From NCBI GenBank assembly GCA_948099385.1, contig CANUEZ040000151.1, positions 3,728,001-3,792,000 on the forward strand: a stretch of DNA of 64,000 bases. Direction: 5' to 3'. Below the pieces are notes generated by a model. The model was given only the letters and a program-made list of their open reading frames with translations, was not told the DNA's origin and did not search any database. The stretch comes from Fasciola hepatica (taxonomy: Eukaryota; Platyhelminthes; Trematoda; Plagiorchiida; Fasciolidae). Shown here one piece after another: positions 48,525 to 60,047 of this stretch (its first letter is position 1; the number at the start of each line of letters is the position of its first letter). The position numbers and the translations under genes were made by a program.

Positions 48525-51500
48525 ATAGATTGAGAAAACGTTTTTCAATGAAGGGAGTCCATTGTTTTCCACGAGTCTAAAACGCACAGCAACAGTAACC
48601 TTGCAAATGAGCGAATACGTCAAAAGAAGCTGCGGTTTACGTCCCGAGGGACTGATAGGAATACGAATAGAACATGTGATCAGTCAGATGTACGTCTTAT
48701 GGTGTGCAGGTAACAGGGAATGAGACGAGAAGGATGGACTGCCTGTATTGACGATCAGTGTGCGCCAATGAAAGATGGTTATAGCTGGATATGCAGGGTG
48801 TGCGTGGACTATTTCACAATTGGAGTAAGAAGCACTTACCAGGCGAAGACGCGGAATGGTGGTGGTAAAACTGACGGCATGCTGGGGAGGACCAGTGAGG
48901 GTAGGAGGGTACCGTGTGAACGACATAGCTGCAGCAGTCAAACGAGCAAAAACACAGCAGCTTTGTAATCCACAAACGTTGCTTCTGGATATAACTGACC
49001 TTGTGCCGAGCACGCAATCTGAAGACCACTTCTGGTGGGAGGACGTGCGATTCGCCAGCCTGGCTGCGCCCGCAAGTCGTAGCAGACATCCTGAAGGCCC
49101 GAAGAGCCCAATCCACAGGGATGAACCTGACAGCGCCCTGCACCTTCAGGAAGCAACTGTGAGCTTTGTTAAATGTTTGTTTGTAGTCAGTAGAGTATCC
49201 GCCGGGATGCTGCTAAGGGACAGGGATATCGGGGCCAATGACGGCCATGCTTGTTTTGCAGGGGCGTAATGGGCTTTTATCCTGATGCGATAGCCCGAAG
49301 GGAGACCAACGTAGTACCAAGAGAGAGTTAACATCTTAGAATGGTACGTAAGTATGGACGGAGAACCAAAAAGGGAAAACACGAGGAGAAAAGCGGTCCC
49401 GGCAGGTCCCAGCTTTGGATCAAAGTTCAACGGCAAGCTCGGAAAGGGTCCAAACAAATTAAGGCTAAGAGGATGGGTGGAGATTACTGGTGGTGGATGC
49501 CACCCCGGAGGCAAAGTAGCAGACAAATTGTGAAAATACTATAGGGGGTAATGTACGATCACTGTAGGTCAAGTGGGAAGGCTACTCGCCGTGCGAGAGC
49601 CCCGTGTTGCTGATACAAGGGGAGAGATGCAAAACGGAGATGGGACCAGGTACGGCTAACGTCATACCATGAACACATTCTAGCGAAGCTTTGAAATTCT
49701 AGGGCAGTGAATGAATGTTTGCAGTTATCTCAAGTTTGGGTGAACAGAAAAGCGCAGCAGCTTTAAGTACGAATCACCATTATTTATTCACACGATCCGA
49801 GGTCGCATTTATGTGCGTAACTATACTAAAGTTTGACAATGAATAGCTGCATTGTAGACAATCATCAAACCTTCCACAGCTTGAAAGAAGATAAGGGTTT
49901 TCCAGTCGTTAGGTGGTTATGTAGCCGAAAGTTCAGAACGTCTCAAAAATGATTCGCTGGGTATTTCCGAATCAGAATCAACTTGTGAGATATTTGGGAC
50001 AAAGTCAGTATCAGCAGGAACTTCGGAAACTCCGCAATGAATATGATCATTATGTCTCCACATGAACCACACCAGCCGTATGTAGTCCTTGCTTGAAATG
50101 CATCACTGTGAGTCCTCCGGGGATAGGGGTTGACAGGAAGTCATCCTTTTTAGTCGACGGAGTCGATGAATGACATTTTTTGTCCTAAAATGTGGCTACA
50201 AACCATGATGTGAGGTGAACACTCCGTAGGATTACTCACGTTTTGGTACCGCTCACGAACTTTGAGAACATGTTTAAAAGCAGGGCTAGTAATTAAAAGC
50301 AGTTTACGCTGCAACTGCTGATCACTGATGCCGGCAATCAGACGGTCACGAAGTTGCTTTTCTAGCTGATCTCCAAAATTACAACGAGAAGCTTGCTCCT
50401 GGAGCTGAAGAATAAGGTTTCGAATATCCTTCTAACCATTCTGTTTAGGCTGGTGAAATTTGAAACTTTCGGAAATTCTGAAGTCAACTGGCTGGGTGTG
50501 ATGGAAAACAAGACTCCCGAAGTCTTCGTATTTCAGGGAAGCAGGCTTCTGCTGGAGGGATAAGTTCTTGATAGCAGAATACGCTGACTTTCCAACAGCA
50601 CTCAAGTAGACAGCGGTTTTGTGTTCATCCGAAATTTTTTCAAAAGCAGTGCTCCACAAGGCGAATCTTTCAAAATAACCCTCATCTCACACACGGTAGC
50701 ATTTAAATTCAGAAATTCCATACCACAGAACTGCTTAACTGTGAATGGCTGTCGCGATGCCAAATGTGAAATCCTTGCGCAGTGAAAGAATACTAGTAAT
50801 TATCCTGAGTCTGGATGAACAGAAGAGCATAACAGTTTGGGTACGACTCATCGTTATTTATCTACACAATCCAAGGTCGCATGTATGTGTGCTTAGTGAT
50901 ACCGTGATAATGGACCACTGCATTACGGACGGTGACCACAGAAAAGCTCGCGTGATGGTGGGCGGTGGGCACGTGGACTGAGGCCACATCATAAATGTCG
51001 GTGTGAACTCGGGGAAAAGCTGGCTACGCAGACATGGGAGTTCGCTGACAGCGTCGGACGTCGTCGAAGGAAAAGACAAAGAACTTGGGTATAATCATGC
51101 ATTTTTCTGTGGAGGGCCCGTATGTGGTCCCAAATGGTTGCTAAAGACCAGCCAGATTCGTGTGCAGCTTACAGCTGACAACGGTTACTTGTATGTGAAA
51201 CAAGACGGAGGGTTGCGCGTGTTGCACACTGGACCGGCGGAGTAACAAAATATAGAGTAAAAGTACTTCATGTGATATACAGTAGATGCAGGATACAAAA
51301 GTGCCATGCAGTGAGCTGAGGACTGGGACCAGTCCAAGCCAGTGAAAAAATGGGGATTTAGGCTGGATCACTAGCGAATTCCACCAAAGAAACCCAGACG
51401 AGAATGAGATAGTACTGCCACAGAGCAGAAGCGTGGTCACAAAGAGTTTGGCCAAGCTGTCCTGTAGGGAGGCTCGACAAAGTTTGAGTGCAACCCCATG

Positions 51501-52130
51501 CACGCTTTAAAAGGATGATACAACTGGATTGACGGAGGTCTGTTGTTGAAGGGCTAGCACGTAGAGACTTGACCGTAGAGCAAAGTGACGGCAGTAGATA
51601 TTGTAAGTCACTTCTCGCAAATCGAGCAGCGCGTAGCCAATTCAAAAGAATCCCAAAACCAGAACAGAACTGATTTGTAGTTTCTACTTCACTAAATTGA
51701 AATTCACAAAGAACAAGAATATATTCACACCTCAAGTACGCGGCAAAATAGATTCCATAGTAAAACTTAAAGGTTGAATTCCCTATGGCTCAAGCACAAC
51801 AGTCAGAAACGGTTCGATTCCGAATTCAGATGTCTCGAGTGAATAAACAAACCAGTAAAAGTGTAGTGTATGGGAGAGTTTTTCAAAGTAATGTCAAGTA
51901 TAGTCAAATTTACAAAACATGTAGAACATTTGGAATGATTTCCAGTATTTATTCTCTACACCGCCGGCCAAAATCCTCCAGCGAAAATAATTGGTTCAGG
52001 TTAAAGATATGGTTACTTTTCTCACCTCACCTACCTATAACTTACAGTCAGTGTCGGTGGTTACTAACTCCTTGTGTTGTCCACGCGGTAAACACGTTTT
52101 CTTCGTATGTATCATTTGCAAAATTCATAA
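48525..52130 (-). repeat. Right arm of the large inverted repeat (3,606 bases)
   Basis: Reverse complement of 42,489-46,094 with a constant coordinate sum of 94,619. The outer end is the sequence AAAATTCATAA, immediately followed by a (TAA)n tract and a family A repeat. The inner end (about 48,525) abuts family B copy 3. Both borders of this arm therefore sit against trinucleotide-tailed repeats, while the outer border of the left arm sits in a LINE. Confidence 0.97.
50151..50686 (-). pseudogene. LTR-retrotransposon gag fragment in right arm
   Basis: Mirror copy of 43933-44468, including the same internal stop (minus codon at 50432-50434). One base differs near 50,213 by my reading (CTCAC here against CTCAA in the left arm). 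The shared stop means the lesion predates the duplication of the arms. Confidence 0.8.
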
Positions 52131-52350
52131 TAATAATAATAATAATAATTGTATATTTCGGACGCGCCCGAAGCATGCTAGAATGCATGATCAGATGATT
52201 ATAGTGATGCCGGAATGACAATTCACAAAAGGGTACAACAAGTGCATGCAGAGTATCAGAGAGAGGGTTACAGTGAACTAAAACTGTAGTAATGCCCGGC
52301 AAATTTGAAGGTCAAGGTCGAATGATGTCAGTTGGTCTGGAGTACATGCA
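52131..52350 (+). repeat. Family A short dispersed repeat, copy 6, with (TAA)n tract
   Basis: TAATAATAATAATAATAATT (52,131-52,150), then GTATATTTCGGACGCGCCCG, AAGCATGCTAGAATGCATGA, an internal region, and GCCCGGCAAATTTGAAGG followed by TCAAGGTCGAATG (52,295-52,324). The first base of the tract continues directly from the last matching base of the right arm. Confidence 0.75.
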
Positions 52351-54301
52351 CACGTGGTATATGAAATAATTACACTAGTGGAAATTCGAACATATTGAAA
52401 GGAAATGTTTTTGATGCACTACAGAATATGAGAGGCATATGGATAAAAATCTCGTCGAAGCTTTCGGTGAATTATTCACTTTACTACAGGCATGTCAAGA
52501 AGTATTAACATGGAAATATTTCAGTCTGAAAAGATGGTAGTATATAAAGTGGTGGCTGTATACTGGAGGAATCATATATGTTGCAAACAATTGCGTATTT
52601 CTTGGGAGGGATACTACCAGAGTGATGGTGGCAGGGAACGGCCGGAGTAAAACAGGTGAGCGTGCGGCAAGTTATAAACTTTCTGTAGGGTTGGTATGAA
52701 ATGTCAAAGCGGAAGTGGAAGACTAATCAATATTGACCGTGTGGTTACGTCCATTATACAGGTGTTCAGTTCTGCGAGAGGAAAGGTAAAGTAATCCACA
52801 GATAAGTGTACGTCAATAGATGAATGCTGTGTGGTATGTACCATGCAAAAATGACAGATCAATAAAACTGCACAGGTATATCGCGGGAAGCGGCCGTGGA
52901 TCAACGAATATAGAAATAAAATGTATCGGCCGGTGCAGATAGTGGTGTGATTTAGAGGCTGCATACGGGGTCAGTTTCGGTAATATAACACGAATGCAAC
53001 ATCTGGAAAATCAAAGGTCTCGATAACGGTGATGGTATAGCAAGTAGGCGGTGAGTGTCACATTTCTAATGACCAATTTGACAGGTGTAACAAATGATGG
53101 GAACGGAGCGGCGATGCAGCATGGGAAGTGTATCGAAGACGTTCAATCGTGGAGGGAACGCAGTGATCTACAGAGCCCGAACACTCGATGCAACAGCATT
53201 GCGGATGCGATCGGATGGACCGATGAAGAGTGCAGGTAGTTACTAATTACTTCGCTGCCCACTGGAGGACTACTGAAAGATATGTCAGCGCCGGACGTTT
53301 TTTTTTGGTGACCGATGAAGCAATGAACAGTGACAATAAAGGTGTCAGTGTGTGAACAGTATTAGCGAGTTCTAACACGGAACGGGCATAATGACATATG
53401 GGATTAAAATGAGTTGTATGAATGCAGTGAGATCGAGTAGTCCAGGTTCAAGAAGTCCGATGGCGGGAATCTTGGGGAAAGCGATCGTGAGACGGGCGAA
53501 AATGAAGTTGTGTGTAAACCTCGTTTGTCCTGTCCAGCAAGAGAGGGTCCACGTTATTCCTGGGAAGTGGACGGCGACAATCGTCCTTAGGGTACAGGTT
53601 CTGAAAACAAAACGGAGAGGGCTGCAGTCTGGCAATTCTACCAGCTGTGGGTTAGGGGAGAAAGACAGAACACCAATATCATGCCAGTAACAGAAATGGG
53701 TGGTCGCGACGTTGAGGTCTTGTTTTTTGGATTAAACAACATACGGAAAGCGGAGAAGACCGGTACTAGCGACTAATTCTTGTGAGGCTTAGTGAGAGTT
53801 ACCAAAAAAGCAAGGAAGCGAGAATAGGCGACACTGGGGGCAAATACTTATGTGTAGTTCGACGAATGGTTTATGGAAGACCACATCGATTGTGGCGATT
53901 CGTTCATCAGAACGAGGCCTGGAATCTTGTGTTGAAATAGGGTCTCAATGAGTAAGTAGTTGAAGCGTGGATGAGACTGGTACCTTGAGGACCATATTAT
54001 ATATGCTGCTATGTATTTTCTAGCATTATAAATGCTCTTATACCTGGCGGCAGCTGATAAAAAAAGAAGAACCTAACCGACTAGGGCAAAATCTGACAGC
54101 CTGAAAAAAGAATCACTGGAGTAACGGTGGCCAGTAGGGGGTCGTGGTCAGAAGCGTTGAAAATAGGAAGTGGCTAGACAAACACGTGGAGTGTGCTGTT
54201 GACAGTCATGGAGTATAGGTTGGACTGCTTTTATTTGCTAACTATAATACAGAATGCTCCTTACCATCCGTTGGTACTGAACAAAGTTGTTAAGCTTTTG
54301 G
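52351..54301. other. Purine-rich stretch without recognisable genes
   Basis: A/G-rich on plus. The frames at 53391-53690 (+) and 53372-53635 (-) overlap and neither has a recognisable domain. The last 250 bases may be the 3' UTR of the minus-strand LINE that follows. Confidence 0.3.
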
Positions 54302-55474
54302 TTAGTATCCCAGGCCCAGTTCGTAGGCTCGGGTAATAGACATGTAGGGATCATGCATACGGATCAGTTTTTGGACAGTTAGATGTTTATTTATTTCTTT
54401 TTTGAATAATAAAGAGGCCGAAGACATTGACCTGAGTTGAGGTGGGAGTTTGTTCCAGAGGGAAGAATATTTAACAATAAAGAAGTTTGACCGCATTGCA
54501 GTCCTGGATACTGGAATCAAGACCATAGAGTCCCTATGTCGTAAAGAATAGTTGGAGGGAGTTTTGACCTGGGGGGCTGAATTGCAAGATGTACGTTTTA
54601 CAATATTGCAAAAGAAAGACAGGTTCATTCGTAGACGGCGCAGCCATAGGGGCTCTAGGTGCAATATTTCACACCTTTCCATATAATTTAAAGGCGAGGA
54701 ATATCCTAGTAGTTGTTTGGTAAATCTACGTTGTACATTCTCAATTGCAAATCTGTCAATCTGCCGCATGTTAGAAAAGACGACAGTGCAATATTCCAGA
54801 AGTGGTCTTACATGAGTTTTAAAAATGCTTAGCTTGCTCTCTGTAAGACTGAAGGTTCTATTAGTCAGACCAATTAGCCGTCTAGCTTTAGCAACCTGCA
54901 CGGCCGAATGTTCAGAGAAATTAAATGTAGAAGAATATTGTTATCCCAAGTCCCTTACTTCCGGACTGTTGGGGATGAACTGATCATTAATTTTAAACAT
55001 TCCCGCGGGAACCTGACATTTATACATAAGGATACAACTTTTGACAGCGGAGAATTTCATCAACCATTGGTTGCTCCATGAGTCTAGCGATAGTAAATCG
55101 CTCGTTATGCTAGCAATGGTAGAAGCTAAGGCGTCAGGTTCAAAGGAGTACATAATTTTTATGTCATCTGCAAAAAGGAACGCAGCCCCGTGTGTGATGA
55201 CGTTGAAAATGTCATTAACATATATAAGAAAAAGTAAGGGACCTAGTACACTACCCTGAATAACTCCACTAGTAACTGGTCGAGGTGATGATAAACTGCC
55301 ATCAACGTCCACCACCTGCTTTCGGGATGTTAGATATGATGAAAACCAACTCAGGATCGGGTCAACAATTCCGTAGGTTTTCATCTTCGCCATGAGCCTA
55401 TTGTGGGATACTCGATCGAAATCAATTCCAAATCCCGCCGATATGTATATTCGTCGGAAGACGGAAGCACACAT
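54302..55474 (-). pseudogene. 5'-truncated LINE: RT and C-terminal domain, one nonsense codon
   Basis: The minus strand gives a continuous 390-codon frame broken only by a TAA at 54941-54943. The remaining RT runs from FDRVSHNRLMAKMK (about residue 19) through SGVIQGSVLGPLLFLIYVND (about 92-111) to FLFADDIKI with intact catalytic FADD (55163-55174), LDSWSNQWLMKFS, and VRDLG just before the stop. The post-RT domain continues in the same frame (HVRPLLEYCTVVFS, QRRFTKQLLGYSSPLNY, SLRHRDSMVLIPVSRTAMRS) to a stop at 54302. The upstream part of RT and the endonuclease are missing, as expected from incomplete reverse transcription. This is the freshest LINE copy in the window. Confidence 0.92.
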
Positions 55475-56799
55475 TTAGACTAACGATCAAAATAAAGACA
55501 TTTCAGAGTAGAAAAGTTTGCTGCACGAGCTTGTCCAGCTTACCTCGAGCAGTAAACTATCAAAGCAAATAGTTGAACTTAGCTTGTTTGAAAGGCTCGC
55601 GCGCATAAGCTGATCGTAGATGCAACGCCCAATTGGCGGTGAGATGTCACTTAAATTTGGAAGGTCAAGAAACAGTGGAGTTACACAAAATTACCCCCCG
55701 AAATTTTCTGAATGAACTGAAAAGCGGTTTCTGATTATAAATGAGCTTAGAAAACAAATGTACGACGGATAATATTAAAACAAATACGAACACGGAAATT
55801 GTCTGAATACCTACATCTATCAGGGTATTTCGAAGTTTTTCTGCGTACGACGTGTGACAAACAGCATTCTACGAAATACGGATGAATGCTTTTCTCCAAA
55901 GTCCGGAATATTTTCACAATGCTATTTCAGCAAACAAGCCCCACTTAAACTGTACAGATGAAACCTTGGTGACCATATGCGCGCTGGGTAAAAGTGGAAC
56001 TCACTACATTCCGCAACTGTTCAGGAAAAACGGGTCGAGCTGTATAGTTGTAGGGCAAGTTATATAATGAAACGCGGAATAACTCGGCGCGAGGCGGTCC
56101 GCAAAATATTTTGTCCTTTGTGTGCAGTTTCGAGCTTGAATCATTAACATTTCCAGTGCTGTTTTCTGCTACGAGAGAATTAATTCTCTGATGGTTCGAA
56201 CACTATCCGTTTCCTCTGTTCCTCCTAATGTAACTCATCTCTGGGATCTATCCAATATTCAGAGCTCGGTTTGTCGGTGGCGCAGTCCTCCTTTAGCATT
56301 GTTGCTGCATTACAACACAATAACAATGCAATCACCTTGATTTCATTCATGGATACTGACCTCAGCTCTGTTGATTGTTTCTCTGGTGAAGAGTACTTTG
56401 TTTCGCCGCCTGCCATGCAGTCCCATTCTGGTACCCTACACTGCCACTAGGTCGACAAATTCCAAGCTGCTCTGGGTAACGAGCTGGTGTCCATCCTACA
56501 ACTGGGCTTCCGAGAAGGGTCCTCTTATGAGATAATTCAGACGTCGCCGGGCAACTTCTTTTCTTGATAACGGGTTTGACGGTGGTTGCTTTGGTAGAAA
56601 AACTTCGTGCTGCCCTTCGTGAAGTTCTGTCCTTGAATTCACCTTTGGAATACCATTTGATCTTCTTTCGATCGAATTTCAACTTCCTGAGATATACAGT
56701 TGGATTCAGTATCAAAAAGTTGGTTGTGTTCCACATGGGCATCCCTCTCGGCAACCGCTGAGCAACTAACTGGCGCCGATTGTTAAAATTCTTTTGTCA
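55475..56799. other. No firmly recognisable gene between LINE and BEL/Pao fragment
   Basis: 55,475-56,100 holds no clear frame. The 130-codon minus frame at 56362-56754 (basic, Lys/Arg-rich) lies directly downstream of the BEL/Pao protease and could be a diverged or foreign continuation of that element, but I cannot match it to pol. Confidence 0.35.
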
Positions 56800-58400
56800 G
56801 GGCTCCTAGAAGTGCCCATCTGGTATCGTTCGCGTAGCGAATGTTTCCTATTGGTGGCCTGCACTCTTTTCAAGCTCCCTATGAGCCTCTGGAACACTGC
56901 ATTCAATTAGCATATCAAAGTGGGGCCTAAACTGCTCTTCGAACATTAAATCCTTGAGATGATTCCAGTTCTTGGAGACTGATCTAATAAGGTCGGCTGG
57001 TCTGATTGGCAAGCTGTCTATAGCAAAGACTTCCGGAATTTCTGCGGTCCCTCTATCAGCTAGGAATGTAAACTGCAAGGTCGGTCTCATGGAATTGTTA
57101 CCATGGCCCCCTGCAGTTGTGCTTATCGTGAGGGAGGCAGGCTTGCAGACTAGTTCACAGCTTTCCATAAGCTCCCCCGTAATCAGCGAAGTATCCGATG
57201 TCGTTTCCAAAGTGCCATAACCCTCCTCGATCCTTTCGGTGTCGCGATGCCAACAGGTACGGTGCCTATTCTAGCCGGTTTGAAATCATCGGGTCCCGTT
57301 AAGCAGAACAATCCTTGGTTCGCTCGACTGAGTGGGCCTATTGTTTCGAGGGCCGTACAGTAACGAGTGCTGAGTACCCACGCCTCCTTTCCGGCCACAT
57401 TTTGCTCTAGAGCGGCCTTCGGAGGCCCAATGAGGGTGATTCAAACACACGAGGCATAAGCCGATCCCTTTTACTACGGGGTACCGATCGGACACACTCG
57501 CCTAGTGAAAGATTGGACAATTCGGTAACCAATGAAGTGAGTTGCACACCTTGCCTTCATTTCCCCCCTCGAGCTCTCGTTTTATCGCGTGCACGTTAAC
57601 CAGAGACTGGATTCTGTCTCGGTTGTTACCTACCACTTGAGTCGAGTTTGGTTCTTTTTGCGCCGGCCTGCAACTCTCGAGCACGATCTTCCAAAGCGGC
57701 TGTTGGAAATACGGGGTTAACGACCTATGAAATCCATCAAATCGTCGAACGTGGATTCTCGCCCTGGAATATATATTTTCTCGGCTTCACCTGACCGTGG
57801 GCTCCTTAAAATCAATGGGCAACCGTCGTATAATTTATTCTCTTATGTGTTAAGCATTCAGCTCAGGCTGGCATTGCAAGTGCTTCCGTGCTATACTACA
57901 ACCCTGCATTTTTAGCGTCAAATTTGGCAGTAACTCAGCGTTGCTCTCAGTCCCTCTGGCACCCGTTAAAACACCATCAATCAAGCTTCTAGCAACCTTG
58001 AATGGTTATTGAAACAAAGCTCTCGGGATTCTGCGCAACCTGGTGCAACCCATTGGTGGATCAAGCGTTGGGCTGTCCTCGATAGCGTTTTTGGCCGTTT
58101 CACGACAGTAATGCATTTAGTACAAAAACCTTTGCCCAGGATCTGCAACTTTGCACTCAACATAACTTCCTAATCGCTTCACAAATATACGGTATTACTC
58201 AGCGTGCCCGTCGAAGGGGGTTGGCTCCAGTCTTGGCAGATCGAATGTAAAAGCCTCGGAAGAATCAGGCGGTCTCCAGGATTTATGTTTTTCGACTACG
58301 TCGTCAATTCAATGTCATGGTCGAGAACTACATGGATTTGCTGCTGGCTCGCTGAGACTTGTACTTTGTTGAAGGGGCTCTGTTTCCATTTTAGCTAAAG
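56800..58400 (-). mobile_element. BEL/Pao LTR retrotransposon fragment: gag, zinc knuckle, protease
   Basis: On the minus strand the gag core reads LPRLEPTPFDGHAE (about 58,245-58,204), YVECKVADPGQRFLY (about 58,170-58,125) and KNAIEDSPTLDPPMG (about 58,090-58,045), the BEL/Pao capsid pattern. A Cys/His knuckle follows (CLVCLNHPHWASEG, about 57,462-57,421), with its last Cys replaced by Gly. The protease region comes next in 57210-56848: TLETTSDTSLITGEL, where the family has a D-S/T-G triad, then FAIDSLPIRP. The text PFATRTI-like (about 56,842) ends the recognisable part. Numerous stops and frameshifts are present. RT, RNase H and integrase are not found downstream. Confidence 0.82.
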
Positions 58401-58584
58401 GCAGCTGATTCTCTTATTCCGTCATTCTCGTTCTATGAGTAAAAATATCATCAAACTCATCGCAATTAGAAATATATGACCTGGCATTGACAGAACCTGT
58501 ACACTTAGCATTGCCCATAGAATGAGCAACAACAAATTTCGTTTCCAATGAGTTTTCTTGTCCAAGTTTCACTCGAGCCTAGTA

Positions 58585-58715
58585 ATTCACTTCCCACAAA
58601 TCGAGCAACGCGTAGCCAATTCAAACGAATCCCAAAACCAGAACAAGGTTTATTTGCTGTTCCTGAGGCACTAAATTGAAATTCGCAAAAAAGTGCACAT
58701 ATATACGAACCTCAG
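58585..58715 (+). repeat. Copy of an inverted-repeat arm segment
   Basis: Matches 51,600-51,730 of the right arm in the same orientation: AATTCACTTCCCACAAATCG, AGCAACGCGTAGCCAATTCA, ATCCCAAAACCAGAACA and CACTAAATTGAAATTCGCAA are shared with a few substitutions. The similarity stops at ACGAACCTCA. Lies just upstream (in plus) of the Ser/Pro-rich leader of the 59-kb LINE and just beyond the BEL/Pao gag. Confidence 0.8.
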
Positions 58716-59382
58716 CTCCCTCTGACTAACAAGCCGGTGACCCTTATGAACCTACAGACCTCTTCCTCGTTAAGGGTCCTATCGAATCCACTAAAACCAA
58801 ACCAACCCCAGACAATGCTTCGCAAGCCCCACCATTCCTTGGACCCCCTCTTCCATGGACAAATCCCCTAAATCCCTATGATAATAGAGCGCAAAATGAT
58901 TGGTTACTGTTTCCTCAGGCACATAATGCTACCATCTTTGCCCTACCCATGACGATGCCGCACTTCAAAGTTGCCTGTTGCCAATTCATTCCCTCTACCC
59001 TCGTGTGAAAATCTGTATCCCAGACCGGGGTTGTTAACTGACTGCATTGTTGTGGAACCGCGCATCGCTAACTCTCCTTGGACAGAAGGAAATGGTAATA
59101 ACCCAGGCACTCCAGCTACCCCTCCCACCTTAAAGGGTTCATCTACATCGGATTCTAGCACTGCCCAACACAATAGCGTCACTTGACCCCATTTTTCCCC
59201 TCGGCGCACCTTACTACAAAACAGCCTACCGACAAAACCCTCCAACTCTCGGTAATGATTTGCCACCGGCATACGAACCTTATAGTTAGACTACTAATCT
59301 AGACTATTCCGCATTACGCAACCTACTCGACAAACCGAAGTCCCCAAAACTGAATACCAGTAAAAATATCTCTTTTTATTAG
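58716..59382 (+). other. Pro/Thr-rich stretch upstream of the LINE endonuclease
   Basis: Broken plus-strand frames rich in Pro, Thr and Ser (for example 58971-59186) precede the endonuclease of the 59-kb LINE. By position and composition this may be the end of its ORF1 or the ORF1-ORF2 spacer; there is no specific motif. Confidence 0.35.
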
Positions 59383-59534
59383 CCAATCCATCATAAACAA
59401 AATTCGGCACTTACGATATCTGGCGACTAGATCTTGATTACTGAAACTTGGTTTACCGATTGCACCCCGACAGACCATATTTCTTTTGTAGGCTACAATG
59501 TCCTCAGAGTTAATAAGACTCTTCAAGGCTGAGG

Positions 59535-60047
59535 TTGTTCGACATTTGTCAAGCAGACCTTAATACAACAACAATTCATCACCCTCCACTTGACTCTATT
59601 TCCAAATCATTTTGGCTAACTGTCTACATTCCCGGCTCTCAGCTTCATGTTGGACTTGCTTACCGTCCACCTAGCGGAAATTTATCGGGGCTTACACACC
59701 TAATTAATACATTTGAATACCTATTCTTACTGCCCTCATGTGAAACGGTTCTTGCTGTTGGCTTCAACCTGCCTGAGAAAATAGGGCCATCTTTATCTGC
59801 ACCCACTGACCTTTTGTCATTTGTAACAAGTGTTACCGTAGGAGAGCGGGCACCGCATATCTCCTCTCCTACGAGGAAGAACAGCATTTTCGAGCTTATT
59901 TTTGCCCAAGGCTTCCCTTACATACTTGTCGCAATCTCCCAGAGTTCTCCCGGTAGCGGTCACAGTACGATCAATTGCGGCATTTCCACTCACTCACAGC
60001 CTACCCTGAAAGCACATTGCATCAAACCCTCTTCTCTCTTCAAATGA
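59535..60047 (+). pseudogene. LINE endonuclease domain with two catalytic Asp replaced by Gly
   Basis: Open frame of 170 codons. Blocks: VGLAYRPPSGNL (about residues 38-49), VLAVGFNLPEK (about 72-82; normally GDFN), NSIFELIFAQG (about 115-125) and SPGSGHST (about 138-145; normally SDH). The two aspartates that position the scissile phosphate and general base in AP-like endonucleases are both glycine, so the domain would not cut DNA. The upstream ETW block is in another frame. Confidence 0.82.

Noticed and set aside
42489..52130. The inverted repeat as a classical DNA transposon with terminal inverted repeats
   Set aside because: No target-site duplication is visible at 42,488/52,131, no transposase-like frame is in the spacer or arms, and arm segments recur elsewhere as independent repeats.
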